Shown: in pieces, positions 51,616 to 59,909 of the stretch
How positions within the stretch are numbered: the first letter of the stretch is position 1
How the letters are laid out: every line of letters begins with the position of its first letter
From: Betaproteobacteria bacterium
GTDB lineage: Bacteria; Pseudomonadota; Gammaproteobacteria; Burkholderiales; SG8-39
Direction: 5' to 3'
NCBI GenBank assembly: GCA_016195915.1
Contig: JACPYS010000043.1
Span: 186,001-250,000, forward strand
DNA length: 64,000 nucleotides
Position numbers and translations under genes: made by a program
The notes under the pieces: generated by a model
Databases searched by the model: none
What the model saw: only the letters and a program-made list of their open reading frames with translations
Told to the model about the DNA's origin: nothing

Positions 51616-51771
51616 CTGCAATCCCGTCTTCATCAGGTCGAAAACCGCGCGGCTCCAGGATTCAGTGCTGAATCATCCGAGTTGGAACAACTTCCACAAG
51701 CGACTTCGTGTCGCACCCAAATCACACCGAAGTCCTTTCGCATCACCACTTCCTTGGAGTCGACCGCAAAT

Positions 51772-52242
51772 TCAGCCTGAAGTTGAGAAGCGTTCGAATA
51801 GCCGTTTGTCCCATACAACCTTTTCTGGACTGGATGTAATCAATTTGGCGGAATCCGGATGCAACGGGTTAACCAAAGCGTTCCATTCCAGCCTGACAAC
51901 CACTGATGGCACCAGCAAAACCGCACTTCTCGCTTCTTTAAGCCACTGATCGCCAAAATGCCTTGCTGTTGAACTGCTTTCGGCGTCCCTTCCAGAAGGA
52001 AGGGAATTCGAATCATGACGCTCGATGGTCATCCCGTCCGGTACATCGGCAACCAGGAAGCAGCGTGTCGTAGGAACGCGTCCGATATTCGCGTGAGCCA
52101 ATGTTTCAAGCATGGCACAGGCATAACTCAACGATCCATAAATAATCTGTCTGCCAGGGCTGTTCCATCGGCCGCCTACCAAGGCAGCCCCGCGACCATC
52201 CCAAATGGGATGACGTGCGTCACCCATCCGGAAAATCTGCAT
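51772..52242 (-). CDS. RES domain toxin
   Basis: The 156-residue protein has the RES fold pattern: MQIFRMGDARHPIWDGRGAALVGGRWNSPGRQIIYGS, SYACAMLETLAH and VPDGM. RES toxins are NAD-degrading (NAD phosphorylase or glycohydrolase) enzymes that arrest growth. The R-E-S residues are GRW, ETLAH and the serine in the centre. It overlaps or abuts the antitoxin gene upstream (stop codon at 52242). The region is less GC-rich than the neighbours, consistent with acquisition by transfer. Confidence 0.9.
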   Translation of the reverse strand: MQIFRMGDARHPIWDGRGAALVGGRWNSPGRQIIYGSLSYACAMLETLAHANIGRVPTTRCFLVADVPDGMTIERHDSNSLPSGRDAESSSTARHFGDQWLKEARSAVLLVPSVVVRLEWNALVNPLHPDSAKLITSSPEKVVWDKRLFERFSTSG

Positions 52243-52670
52243 TAAGCAGCAATTCCGTAGTAAAGCTTCCAGAGCAGTTCTTCAACACGTCGAGCACCCA
52301 GTTCCGTCATGGAAACATCAAGAGGTGTCCGACCTTGTAACATCGAATGCGGCGTGTTCAGGAATACGCCGGCATCATCTTCTGAATCCCATACATATTG
52401 AGCAGTAGCGAAAACCCTGGCGAGGCGTTCGGTTCGCTCGGATTCTTCAACAGAGAGGTTCTTCCGCCGACGCTTGTATGTTGCCTCCGGAATAATTCGG
52501 TACAGGAGATCTTTCCGATCTTCTCTACTCTTGCAGATTCGGTCGACACTGGCTTTCAGCGTCCCTTTCGGGAGACCCTTCGACACCAAATCATCAAGTT
52601 CGGCGAACGAGTGCGGAACCGGAACAAGCGCCATTACAGAGGCAATTTTTTCTGGGGTTACAAGCACCAT
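52242..52670 (-). CDS. Xre/MbcA/ParS-type antitoxin with DUF2384 C-terminus
   Basis: The 142-residue protein pairs with the RES toxin. Its C-terminal half contains ERTERLARVFATAQYVWDSEDDAGVFLNTPHSMLQGRTPLDVSMTELGARRVEELLWKLYYGIAA, the MbcA/ParS toxin-binding pattern. The N-terminal helices resemble an Xre-like DNA-binding part. It represses its own promoter with the toxin in related systems; the operator candidate lies just upstream. Codon use is more AT-rich than in neighbouring genes. Confidence 0.9.
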   Translation of the reverse strand: MVLVTPEKIASVMALVPVPHSFAELDDLVSKGLPKGTLKASVDRICKSREDRKDLLYRIIPEATYKRRRKNLSVEESERTERLARVFATAQYVWDSEDDAGVFLNTPHSMLQGRTPLDVSMTELGARRVEELLWKLYYGIAA

Positions 52671-52685
52671 TCTTAGGCTCTCAAA

Positions 52686-52722
52686 GTATCAAACGATACC
52701 GTAAAGATAGATCATTTGATAC
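52686..52722 (-). promoter_or_regulatory. Operator of the RES/Xre pair
   Basis: GTATC-AAAC-GATAC at 52686-52699 is a perfect dyad. The half-site GTATCAAA (52686-52693) recurs inverted as TTTGATAC at 52715-52722. It lies 16-52 bases upstream of the antitoxin start codon and overlaps the expected promoter, fitting autorepression. Confidence 0.6.
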
Positions 52723-52850
52723 CATCTGTCAATCTCGAGCATTGCCAGATCTGAGGTTCTGCAGGTCGTTCCTGGCGATGAAGGCGCGTCGACGACAATC
52801 GGGACAGGGCGTCAATTTTAAAGGCCCGAAACATGACTGATACGAGAAAC

Positions 52851-53102
52851 TCATACGCCGCTATATGTCATGGCCTGGATTGATTGCCTATTCCAATCCT
52901 GGGTCGGCCTTGGACTCCGGGCGACCTGCATCAACTGAAATTTTCTCTTGAGGCGCGCGAGCATCTTCGAGCGGTAGGCGACCGCGCCGGTGGCCGTGTC
53001 GTAGCTCATTTTCTCGAAGCACATCGGCCCGCGGATCATGAAGCCGGCGAGCTCGATACACGGCATCGCATGCGGCAGCAGGATGGTCGGTGCCTGCGTC
53101 AC
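52851..53102 (-). pseudogene. IS91-type transposase fragment
   Basis: The 83-codon frame reads MIRGPMCFEKMSYDTATGAVAYRSKM and then LKRKFQLMQ. It is close to the segment of Y2-transposases of the IS91 family in which KM(S/T)Y..TG.V.YRSKM is followed by (L)KRNFQ(V/L)M. Only this central piece remains and the frame ends soon after in unrelated text. The first residues (PTILLPHAMPCIEL) may instead be the beginning of a HepT-like protein, as the GTG at 53102 overlaps the stop codon of the nucleotidyltransferase remnant. Confidence is moderate. Confidence 0.5.
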
Positions 53103-53260
53103 AGGGCGCGGACTTCGCGGTGAATCCGCTCGCGCAGAAACGGACTTACGCCGTCAGGCGTCACGATGTCGGCTTTCCGTCCGGGAATGGCTTCGATGTC
53201 CTGTCGTGGGGCAATCATCGCCAGCCGGTTCGTACCGGACGCTTGTAACTCGAGGCGCAT
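53099..53260 (-). pseudogene. C-terminal remnant of a MntA-like nucleotidyltransferase antitoxin
   Basis: Translation from the ATG at 53260 gives a 53-residue product ending IEAIPGRKADIVTPDGVSPFLRERIHREVRAL. The pattern GRK.D(I/L)VT..G(L/V)SP(Y/F)(L/I)R.RI..E is the C-terminal part of MntA/MNT nucleotidyltransferase proteins, whose G-S-x10-D-x-D active site is N-terminal; none of it remains here. The stop codon overlaps the next GTG (GTGA), as in genuine mntA-hepT pairs. It is too short to be a functional enzyme. Confidence 0.55.
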
Positions 53261-53332
53261 CGGAAATCCCGAGCCGTCACTGTAACGCGTTGCATCGCGG
53301 CACCGGGTTCCCGGGTTCCCTCGCGGACTGCG

Positions 53333-53641
53333 TTAAGCAGCTTCCGACACCGCCCGCTTGACCCTTCGCAGCGGGCGCGTCTTATGGCTCTGCCACAGGT
53401 CGTAATCGATCTGCATCCGTAGCCACGTTTCGGCGCTACCGCCATTTTCCGGCCCGAGCCATGCCTCGATACGCCGGGCCAGATCGACAGAAATACCGGC
53501 CCGCTCATTGAGCACGCGCGACAAGGCCACACGCGAAACTCCGAGTTGTCGCGCGGCCTCGCTCACCGTCAACCCCAGCGCCGGCAGCACGTCCTCGCGC
53601 AAAATCGATGCAGGATGCGGCGGATTGAACATCTTCGTCAT
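53333..53641 (-). CDS. HigA-like antitoxin (XRE helix-turn-helix), partner missing
   Basis: The 102-residue protein has the HigA pattern NPPHPASILREDVLPALGLTVSEAARQLGVSRVALSRVLNERAGISVDLARRIEAWLG. Starts are ATG 53641 or 53632. The HigB toxin gene usually sits immediately upstream; here only a short open tail (codons for IRVDHKGYH then a stop at 53658-53660) precedes it, before the Uma2 gene on the other strand. It is therefore an orphan antitoxin or a relic. Confidence 0.8.
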   Translation of the reverse strand: MTKMFNPPHPASILREDVLPALGLTVSEAARQLGVSRVALSRVLNERAGISVDLARRIEAWLGPENGGSAETWLRMQIDYDLWQSHKTRPLRRVKRAVSEAA

Positions 53642-53783
53642 GGTGTTAACCCCCGCCTCAGTGATAGCCCTTGTGATCCACCCGGATCGCGCCTTTCGCG
53701 GCCTGCGATGCGGCCGGACACCTTGGCGCCCGCCCCGGCTTGGGCTAGGATTCAAAGCGAACCGGAACCGCAAGGAACGATCG

Positions 53784-54353
53784 ATGGGCTTGCTGGATGA
53801 GTTTCCCGAATTGAAGCACCGCATCTCGGTGGATGCCTACCATCGCATGGGCGATGCAGGCGTGTTCGCACCAGATGCCAGGATCGAGTTGATCGAAGGA
53901 GAGATCTTCGACAAGGTACCGATCGGAAGCCGGCATGCGAGCGTGGTCAATCGACTCAACCGGATCATTGTTCAGGCGGTCGGCGATAGGGCAATCACGC
54001 GGGTCCAAGGGCCGGTGCGCCTGGGCGATCTCTCCGAACCCGAACCGGATCTCGCCTTGCTGTTACCGCGCACGGACTACTACCGCGATGCGCTGCCGGG
54101 TGCGGCGGACGTGCTGCTCATCATCGAGGTCGCCGATTCCACTCAGCGCTTGGACCGCCGGGTCAAGGTTCCGCTTTACGCGCGCCATGGCGTGCCGGAG
54201 GTCTGGGTGATCGATCTGGAGAACGGCCTGGTACATTTCTACCGGCGGCCGGACAATGGCGCCTACGCCGAAATCTCGGCGGCCGAGCACCCCGCTGCCA
54301 CGCCGATTGTGGCGCTGCCGGGCATCACGATCGACCTCTCCGGCGTTCTCTGA
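53784..54353 (+). CDS. Uma2 family endonuclease-fold protein (DUF820)
   Basis: The 189-residue protein has the PD-(D/E)xK-type core typical of Uma2: YHRMGDAGVFAPDARIELIEGEIFDKVPIG, then PEPDLALLLPR, LLIIEVADSTQRLDRRVKVPLYARHGVPEVWVIDLENG. Such proteins are common in cyanobacteria and scattered in other phyla, often with mobile DNA. The ATG at 53784 follows AAGGAACG; upstream frame is open but not supported. Function unknown; its neighbourhood of toxin-antitoxin relics suggests an accessory gene. Confidence 0.88.
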   Translation: MGLLDEFPELKHRISVDAYHRMGDAGVFAPDARIELIEGEIFDKVPIGSRHASVVNRLNRIIVQAVGDRAITRVQGPVRLGDLSEPEPDLALLLPRTDYYRDALPGAADVLLIIEVADSTQRLDRRVKVPLYARHGVPEVWVIDLENGLVHFYRRPDNGAYAEISAAEHPAATPIVALPGITIDLSGVL

Positions 54354-54362
54354 CACGCAGCC

Positions 54363-56717
54363 TCACGCGGCCCTTTTTGCCGCACCCGGCGCTCCAACCT
54401 TCACCTCGTGGCTCTCCGGCCGCGCGCGGATGCGCAGGTCGGTCAACTCGGCGCGATCACGCACCGCGTTGCGGAACGCCTGGTCTCGGCCGGCGAGATA
54501 CTGCGGCGGCCAGAACTGCGGCGCGTGCTGGTACCAGGCCGAGGCCTGCAGCGTGAAATACGGGTTCGCGAGGTGCGGCCGCGCAAGCGCGACCAAGTCT
54601 GCCTTGCCGGCCGCAATCAGCGTGTTCACCTGATCCGCCGTGGTGACGGCGCCCACCGTCATGGTCGCGATGCCGACTTCGTTCCTCACCCAGTCTGAAA
54701 AGGGCGCCTGGTACATGCGCCCATAGACCGGGCGCTGGTCCGGCACGGTCTGGCCGGTCGAGCAGTCGATCATGTCGCAGCCCGCTTCCTTGAGCATCCG
54801 CGTGAGCGTCATCAGGTTCTCGCCCGAGAGCCCGCTCGGCGCCCAGTCGGTTGCGGAAATCCTCACCGACATCGGTTTCGCCTCGGGCCAGACTTTGCGG
54901 CAGGCGCGGAACACCTCCAGCGGGTAGCGCATGCGGTTCGCAATCGATCCGCCGTAGGCGTCGCCGCGCCGATTGGTGAGCGGCGAGATGAAGCTCGCGA
55001 GCAGGTAGCCGTGCGCCATGTGCAGCTCGAGCATGTCGAAATCCGCCTCGTCCGCATAACGCGCCGAGCGCACGAAGTCTGCAAGCACCCGGTCCATGTC
55101 GGCACGCGTCATCTCGCGCGGCACCTGCGACACGCCCTGCATATACGGAATCGGCGACGCGGACACGAGCGGCCAGTTGCCCTGCTCGAGCGGATAGTCC
55201 ATGCGCTCCCAGCCCAACTGCGTCGAGCCCTTGCGCCCGCAGTGCCCAAGCTGCATGACGAGTTTTGCCTTCGAGCTGGCGTGGCAGAAATCCGCGATGC
55301 GCTTCCACACATCGCGTTGCGCCTCGTTCCAGAGCCCGGTGCATCCCGGCGAGATGCGTGCTTCCGGCGACGGGCAGGTCATCTCGGTGTACACCAAGCC
55401 GGCGCCGCCGATCGCGCGCGAGCCGTAGTGCACCAGATGCCAGTCGGTCGGCAGGCCCTCCACCGCCGAGTACTGGTCCATCGGCGACACCACCACGCGA
55501 TTCTCCAGCACCATGTCGCGCAGGCGAAAAGGCGTGAACATCGGCACCGGGGGATTTTTCAAGTCGACATCGAAACCCTGCGCGCGCACGCTGGAGGCGA
55601 ACCACTGGTGCACCTCTTTCACGAACGCGGGATCGCGCAGCTCCAGGTTCTCCCAGGTGATCTGCTTTGAGCGCGACATCACGCCGAACGCAAACTGCCG
55701 CGGATCCATGCCCCAGTAGCGCCGCATGTGCTCGAACCAGGCGAGCGAGACGTTTGCCGCGTGCTGCGTCTTCTCCACTTCCTCGCGCCGCGCGGTGTCA
55801 TAGCGCGCGAGCGCCGCCTTCACGCTGCCCTCCGAGCGCAGCCCCTCGAACAGTGCGATCGCGTCTTCCATCGCCAGCTTGGTGCCCGAGCCGATCGAGA
55901 AGTGCGCGGTCGCCTTCGCGTCGCCCACCAGCACCACGTTACCCATCACCCAGGTCTTGTTGGTGATAGTGGGAAAGTTGCGCCACAGCGAGCGGTTGGC
56001 GATCAGCCCGTGCCCGGCGAGTTCCTCCGCGAACACGCACTCGAGCGTCGCGAGCATCTGGCCCTCGTCCTTCGCGTCGAAGCCGAAGTTCTTCCAGGTG
56101 GCCTCGTCGGTCTCGATGACCCAGGTACTTTGGCATTCCTGATACTGGTAGCAGTGCGCGAGGATGATGCCCTCGGGCGTCTCGCGGAAGAAGTACTTGA
56201 AAGCATCGAGCGGCCGCGTCGAGCCGAGCCAGGTGAACTTGTTTGGCCGCAGGTCCACGCTCGGCTGGAAATGCGCCTTGTGCTGCTCGCGGATCCTCGA
56301 ATTGATGCCGTCGGCGGTGACGACCAGGTCGGAATCGGCGAATTCCGCGATGTCCTCGACCTCACGCTGGAACTGCAGTTTCACGCCGAGCTCCCGGCAG
56401 CGGTCCTGCAGCAGCCCGAGCAGCGTGTAACGCGAGCAACCGCAGAAACCGTTGCCGGCGCTGCGGATCACCTGCCCCTTGTACACCACGTCCACGTCGC
56501 CCCAGTAGGCAAAGCGGCGCCGGATGGATTCGTACGAGGGCAGGTCCTGGGATTTGAAGGTGTCGAGGGTCTGGTCGGAGAACACCACGCCGAAGCCGAA
56601 GGTGTCGTCGGGGCGGTTGCGCTCGTAGACGGTGATGTCCCAGCGCGGCCATTGCTTCTGCGCGAGCAGCGCGAAGTACAGTCCGCCCGGCCCGCCTCCG
56701 ATGACGGAAACTTTCAT
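54363..56717 (-). CDS. Bifunctional aryl-CoA monooxygenase/reductase (2-aminobenzoyl-CoA or salicylyl-CoA type)
   Basis: The 784-residue protein has an N-terminal flavin hydroxylase (about 1-380: VIGGGPGGLYFALLAQ, VVLVGDAKATAHFSIGSGTKLAMEDA). The C-terminal part (about 400-770) is an Old Yellow Enzyme-type flavin reductase (LENRVVVSPMDQYSA, MQLGHCGRKGSTQ, TNRRGDAYGGSIANRMRYP). This two-part layout and length are those of 2-aminobenzoyl-CoA monooxygenase/reductase and of salicylyl-CoA 5-hydroxylase. It adds oxygen to an aryl-CoA and reduces the ring. It is preceded by the ligase that makes the CoA ester, their frames overlapping by four bases. No downstream beta-oxidation genes follow. Confidence 0.9.
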   Translation of the reverse strand: MKVSVIGGGPGGLYFALLAQKQWPRWDITVYERNRPDDTFGFGVVFSDQTLDTFKSQDLPSYESIRRRFAYWGDVDVVYKGQVIRSAGNGFCGCSRYTLLGLLQDRCRELGVKLQFQREVEDIAEFADSDLVVTADGINSRIREQHKAHFQPSVDLRPNKFTWLGSTRPLDAFKYFFRETPEGIILAHCYQYQECQSTWVIETDEATWKNFGFDAKDEGQMLATLECVFAEELAGHGLIANRSLWRNFPTITNKTWVMGNVVLVGDAKATAHFSIGSGTKLAMEDAIALFEGLRSEGSVKAALARYDTARREEVEKTQHAANVSLAWFEHMRRYWGMDPRQFAFGVMSRSKQITWENLELRDPAFVKEVHQWFASSVRAQGFDVDLKNPPVPMFTPFRLRDMVLENRVVVSPMDQYSAVEGLPTDWHLVHYGSRAIGGAGLVYTEMTCPSPEARISPGCTGLWNEAQRDVWKRIADFCHASSKAKLVMQLGHCGRKGSTQLGWERMDYPLEQGNWPLVSASPIPYMQGVSQVPREMTRADMDRVLADFVRSARYADEADFDMLELHMAHGYLLASFISPLTNRRGDAYGGSIANRMRYPLEVFRACRKVWPEAKPMSVRISATDWAPSGLSGENLMTLTRMLKEAGCDMIDCSTGQTVPDQRPVYGRMYQAPFSDWVRNEVGIATMTVGAVTTADQVNTLIAAGKADLVALARPHLANPYFTLQASAWYQHAPQFWPPQYLAGRDQAFRNAVRDRAELTDLRIRARPESHEVKVGAPGAAKRAA

Positions 56718-58339
56718 GCTTGAGTCCTCAATTTGAAGCGCTGCAGTTTCCCGGTCTCGGTGCGCGGCAATACATCGAGAAATTCAATTGCACGCGGATA
56801 CTTGTAGGGCGCGATCGCGTTCTTGACATGGTCCTGCAGCTGCTTCAACATCGCCGCGTCCTTTGGATTGCCGGGTTTGAGCACCACGTAGGCTTTCACG
56901 ATCTGGCCGCGCTCCTCGTCGGCCACGCCCACAACGCCGCACTCGGCGACGGCCGGATGTGCGAGCAGCACGCCCTCCACCTCTGCGCCGGCGATGTTGT
57001 AGCCCGCGGAGATGATCATGTCGTCGGTGCGCGAGTGGTAGAAGAAATATCCGTCCGCATCCATCGAGTAGGCGTCCCCGGTGACGTTCCAGCCGCGCAT
57101 CTCTCCTTTGGAAATCACGTAATTCTTCTGGCGCTCGTCCGCGAGATACCGGCATCCGGTCGCGCCTCTCACCGCAAGCCGCCCTACCACGCCGGGAGAG
57201 CAGGGCTTGTCGTTTTCGTCCAGCACCGTTGCCTCGTAACCCGGAATGGCATAGCCGGTCGCCCCGCGCCGCACTCGCTCGGGGGTGTGCGAAATGAAGA
57301 TGTGGATCATCTCGGTCGAGCCGATCCCGTCGATGATTTCGATGCCGGTGGCCTGCTTGAGCAGTTGCCGGGTGGCATCGGGCAGCGCTTCCCCCGCCGA
57401 GACACACCGCTCGAGCGAGCGCAGGTCGTAGTTCTTCGCCAGCCCCGCCATCTGCCGGTAGAACGTCGGCGCGGTGAAGCACACGGTCGCGCGGAACTTC
57501 TGGATAGTCTCGAGCAACGCGTCCGGAGTGAGCCGTTCGACCAGCACGGTGGATGCGCCGTAGCGCATCGGGAAGGCCAGCATCCCGCCGAGGCCGAAGG
57601 TAAAGGCAAGCGGCGGCGTGCCGCAGAAGATGTCGTCGGCGTTGGTGCGCAGGCACGAGCGCGGAAACAGGTCGCACATCGCCACCACGTCGCGGTGAAA
57701 ATGCATGGTGCCCTTGGGTTTGCCGGTGGTGCCGGAGGTGAACGCGATCAGCGCGACGTCCTCGGCTGCGGTGTCGACATTGCTGAATTGCTCCGGCTGT
57801 CCGACGCAAAGCCGGTCGAGCGAATCGGGCGCGTCGTCGTACCAGTAACGGATGGTCTTGAGCGTCGGACAGGATGGCAGCGCGGCGATCAACTCGGCGT
57901 CGAGCCGCCGGTCGCACAGCGCGTGGCTCACTTCTGCCTTGGTGACGATCTCGGTGAGTTCCTTGGCACGCAACAGCGGCATGGTCGCCACCACGATGCC
58001 GCCCGCCTTCATCACCGCGAACCAGCATGCCGCCATCATCGGGTTGTTGGGCCCGCGCAGCAGCACCCGGTTACCGGGCACCAGCCCCATGTCCTTCACC
58101 AACACGTGGGCGATGCGGTTCGCCTGCGCCATGAACTGGGCGTAGGTGCATTGCCCGTCGGGCGTCCGGATCACGATGCGCTTCCCCGAGCGCGCCGCCA
58201 TCCGGTCGAGCAGTTCGGCGGCGCAATTCAGGCGCGCCGGATAGCGCACTTCCGGAACGTCGAAGCGGAACTCAGGCCAGCGTTCGACCGGGGGCAGGTT
58301 GTCGCGGGCAAAAGTGTCGATGTGGGCCGTGGTGCTCAT
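56714..58339 (-). CDS. Aryl-CoA ligase, benzoate/2-aminobenzoate-CoA ligase family
   Basis: The 541-residue enzyme makes an aryl-CoA thioester from a benzoate-type acid and ATP. Motifs are IAFTSGTTGKPKGTMHFHRD, the A5-like ITDGIGSTEMIHIF region (seen as IIDGIGSTEMIHIF), DAYSMDADGYFFYHSRTDDMIISAGYNI and the C-terminal lysine in RTETGKLQRFKL. The histidine-rich MHFHRDV and the IGSTEM segment are typical of benzoate- and 2-aminobenzoate-CoA ligases. It starts at 58339, overlapping the MarR stop codon, and feeds the hydroxylase at 54363. Confidence 0.9.
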   Translation of the reverse strand: MSTTAHIDTFARDNLPPVERWPEFRFDVPEVRYPARLNCAAELLDRMAARSGKRIVIRTPDGQCTYAQFMAQANRIAHVLVKDMGLVPGNRVLLRGPNNPMMAACWFAVMKAGGIVVATMPLLRAKELTEIVTKAEVSHALCDRRLDAELIAALPSCPTLKTIRYWYDDAPDSLDRLCVGQPEQFSNVDTAAEDVALIAFTSGTTGKPKGTMHFHRDVVAMCDLFPRSCLRTNADDIFCGTPPLAFTFGLGGMLAFPMRYGASTVLVERLTPDALLETIQKFRATVCFTAPTFYRQMAGLAKNYDLRSLERCVSAGEALPDATRQLLKQATGIEIIDGIGSTEMIHIFISHTPERVRRGATGYAIPGYEATVLDENDKPCSPGVVGRLAVRGATGCRYLADERQKNYVISKGEMRGWNVTGDAYSMDADGYFFYHSRTDDMIISAGYNIAGAEVEGVLLAHPAVAECGVVGVADEERGQIVKAYVVLKPGNPKDAAMLKQLQDHVKNAIAPYKYPRAIEFLDVLPRTETGKLQRFKLRTQA

Positions 58340-58821
58340 GACATGTCGCCTCTCATTGCTTGCTGTTTGAACTTCGCCAGCAGGCGGAACAGCTCGCGCT
58401 GGTCCTTGAGTTTCAGGCCGGAGAACAACCCGGCCACCCACGCCTCGTGCTCGCGCGCCATTTCAGCGAACGCCTTGCCGCCTTCGCGCGTGAGGCGAAC
58501 GCGAAAGGCGCGGCGATCGGCAGGCTCGGCCTTGCGTTCGACCAGCCCTTCCTTCACCAGCTGGTCGGTGATGCCGGTGATGTTGCCGCCGCTCACCATC
58601 ATGCGCCGCGACAACTCGTTCATCTTGAGCCCTTCTGGATGGCGCTCGAGCTGCGACATCAGGTCGAACCGCGGCAGCGTGGTGCCGAATCCGACGCGCA
58701 AGCCCTGGCGCACCCGCCGCTCGATCAGCTGGGTGCAGGTGAGCAGGCGCAGCCAGACGCGCAATGCCAGGTGGTCGTCGGAGCGGGCGCGCGTTTCGCG
58801 GTCGACGCGGGAGGCGGACAC
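58336..58821 (-). CDS. MarR family transcriptional regulator
   Basis: The 161-residue regulator has the winged helix-turn-helix (KMNELSRRMMVSGGNITGITDQLVKEGLVERKAEPADRRAFRVRLTREG). It most likely controls the ligase/hydroxylase operon, whose first gene it is, in response to the aryl-CoA. GTG 58821 is the start; the segment 58828-58851 upstream is AT-rich and includes TTTAAATTGATTAAGCCTAAA, a likely operator and promoter. MarR regulators of aryl-CoA pathways typically respond to the CoA thioester. Confidence 0.92.
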   Translation of the reverse strand: MSASRVDRETRARSDDHLALRVWLRLLTCTQLIERRVRQGLRVGFGTTLPRFDLMSQLERHPEGLKMNELSRRMMVSGGNITGITDQLVKEGLVERKAEPADRRAFRVRLTREGGKAFAEMAREHEAWVAGLFSGLKLKDQRELFRLLAKFKQQAMRGDMS

Positions 58822-58827
58822 TTCGGA

Positions 58828-58851
58828 TTTAAATTGATTAAGCCTAAACCA
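58828..58851 (-). promoter_or_regulatory. AT-rich promoter/operator candidate upstream of the marR gene
   Basis: The stretch TTTAAATTGATTAAGCCTAAA with TTTA and TAAA at its ends stands out in the GC-rich surroundings, 7-30 bases before the GTG of the regulator. It fits an autoregulatory MarR site overlapping the promoter. It is an imperfect dyad only. Confidence 0.4.
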
Positions 58852-58908
58852 TTTTCCCGAATCGGCTGCATTGTGTCACGCTGCGGCGCACCATCCCGCC
58901 CGCGCCGG

Positions 58909-59238
58909 CTAGTCGACCACGAAAAGCTTTGCGCCCATCAGCGTGGACGAGCGATGGGCTTCGGCGTTGTCGGCGACCTGATAGCTCATGCCCGGCTTCA
59001 GCACGAATCTGCGGCCGTCCTTCAGCTCGGTGTGCAATTCGCCTTCGATGCAGAAAAGAATATGTCCCTTCACGCACCAATGGTCGGCCAGGTACCCCGG
59101 CGTGTACTCGAGCATGCGAACGCGGATGGGGCCGAAGCTGCGGGTCCGCCAGTAGGCGCTACCCGCATCGCCCTTGTGCTCGGTCCGCTCGACGCTCGAC
59201 CAGTCCGTGGTTGCAAACGGGATGCCGGTCATTTCCAT
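58909..59238 (-). CDS. Small cupin-fold protein (DHCW-motif type)
   Basis: The 109-residue protein has a single cupin barrel: RVRMLEYTPGYLADHWCVKGHILFCIEGELHTEL and a second motif DNAEAHRSSTLMGAKLFVVD. It contains DHWC rather than DHCW, close to the group of that name. Only His in motif 1 (ADHWCVKGH) and motif 2 (AEAH) are evident as metal ligands. Function unknown. GGAG precedes the ATG. Confidence 0.83.
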   Translation of the reverse strand: MEMTGIPFATTDWSSVERTEHKGDAGSAYWRTRSFGPIRVRMLEYTPGYLADHWCVKGHILFCIEGELHTELKDGRRFVLKPGMSYQVADNAEAHRSSTLMGAKLFVVD

Positions 59239-59254
59239 GGGCTTTGCTCCAGAT

Positions 59255-59887
59255 TCACAGGTGGCAATCGATTCCCAGCTCGTTGCGCAACGCCAGCGCG
59301 ATCTCGCGCGCCGATCTGACTTGAAATGCCTTCAGACCCGCCGCCCGCGCACCCTCCACGTTCTCCGCGAGATCATCGAAGAACGCGATGCGTTGCGGCG
59401 CAACGCCGATCCTCCCCGCAACCGCATGAAACGCGGCGGGCGCCGGCTTGCGCAGCCGCAGGTCGGAGGAAAGGAACAGTCCGCGAAACGGGCGAACGAT
59501 TTCGTGGTATTCGCGCATCCAGTACTGCGCGTGTGCCTGGTTCGTATTGGAGAACGCGTACAGCGGCGCCGCCTGCGCAGCCTGCCGCAACAGGCTGCGC
59601 ACGCCCGGCACTTCACCGACGAAGAGGGCATTCCATCCTGCGGCGAAGTCCTCGTCCGGCAGATCGATGCCGAGGGAGCGGCGCAGCGAAGCGAAATAGC
59701 GCGCGGCGTCGATTTCCCCCCGTTCATGCGCCTCGTAGGGCGCGTCGACGCGAAAGCGCGCGGCGATCGAATCGGCGCACGCGCCCGAAAACGAGGCCCA
59801 GGCGGAAAACACGCGCCCGAAATCGATCTCGAGAACCACGCCTCCAAGATCGAACAGCAGGGCGTCTACCGGGAGCGGAGACTGCAC
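59255..59887 (-). CDS. HAD-IA family hydrolase
   Basis: The 210-residue protein starts VDALLFDLGGVVLEIDFGRVF, with the nucleophile Asp followed by LGG (as in YihX-like phosphatases). The motif II SNTNQAHAQYW and the motif IV region KPAPAAFHAVAGRIGVAPQRIAFFDDLAENVEGA are complete. It is a small-molecule phosphatase; the substrate is unknown. A GTG start at 59887 gives the family N-terminus. Confidence 0.88.
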   Translation of the reverse strand: MQSPLPVDALLFDLGGVVLEIDFGRVFSAWASFSGACADSIAARFRVDAPYEAHERGEIDAARYFASLRRSLGIDLPDEDFAAGWNALFVGEVPGVRSLLRQAAQAAPLYAFSNTNQAHAQYWMREYHEIVRPFRGLFLSSDLRLRKPAPAAFHAVAGRIGVAPQRIAFFDDLAENVEGARAAGLKAFQVRSAREIALALRNELGIDCHL

Positions 59888-59909
59888 TTTGGCGCGAGCA
59901 GGCGGCGCT

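Noticed and set aside
51633-51818. Short minus-strand frame after the RES gene
   Set aside because: No match to a family and no start signal; 51616-51771 is read as a plain spacer that contains only a short GATTCAG dyad (51659-51674).
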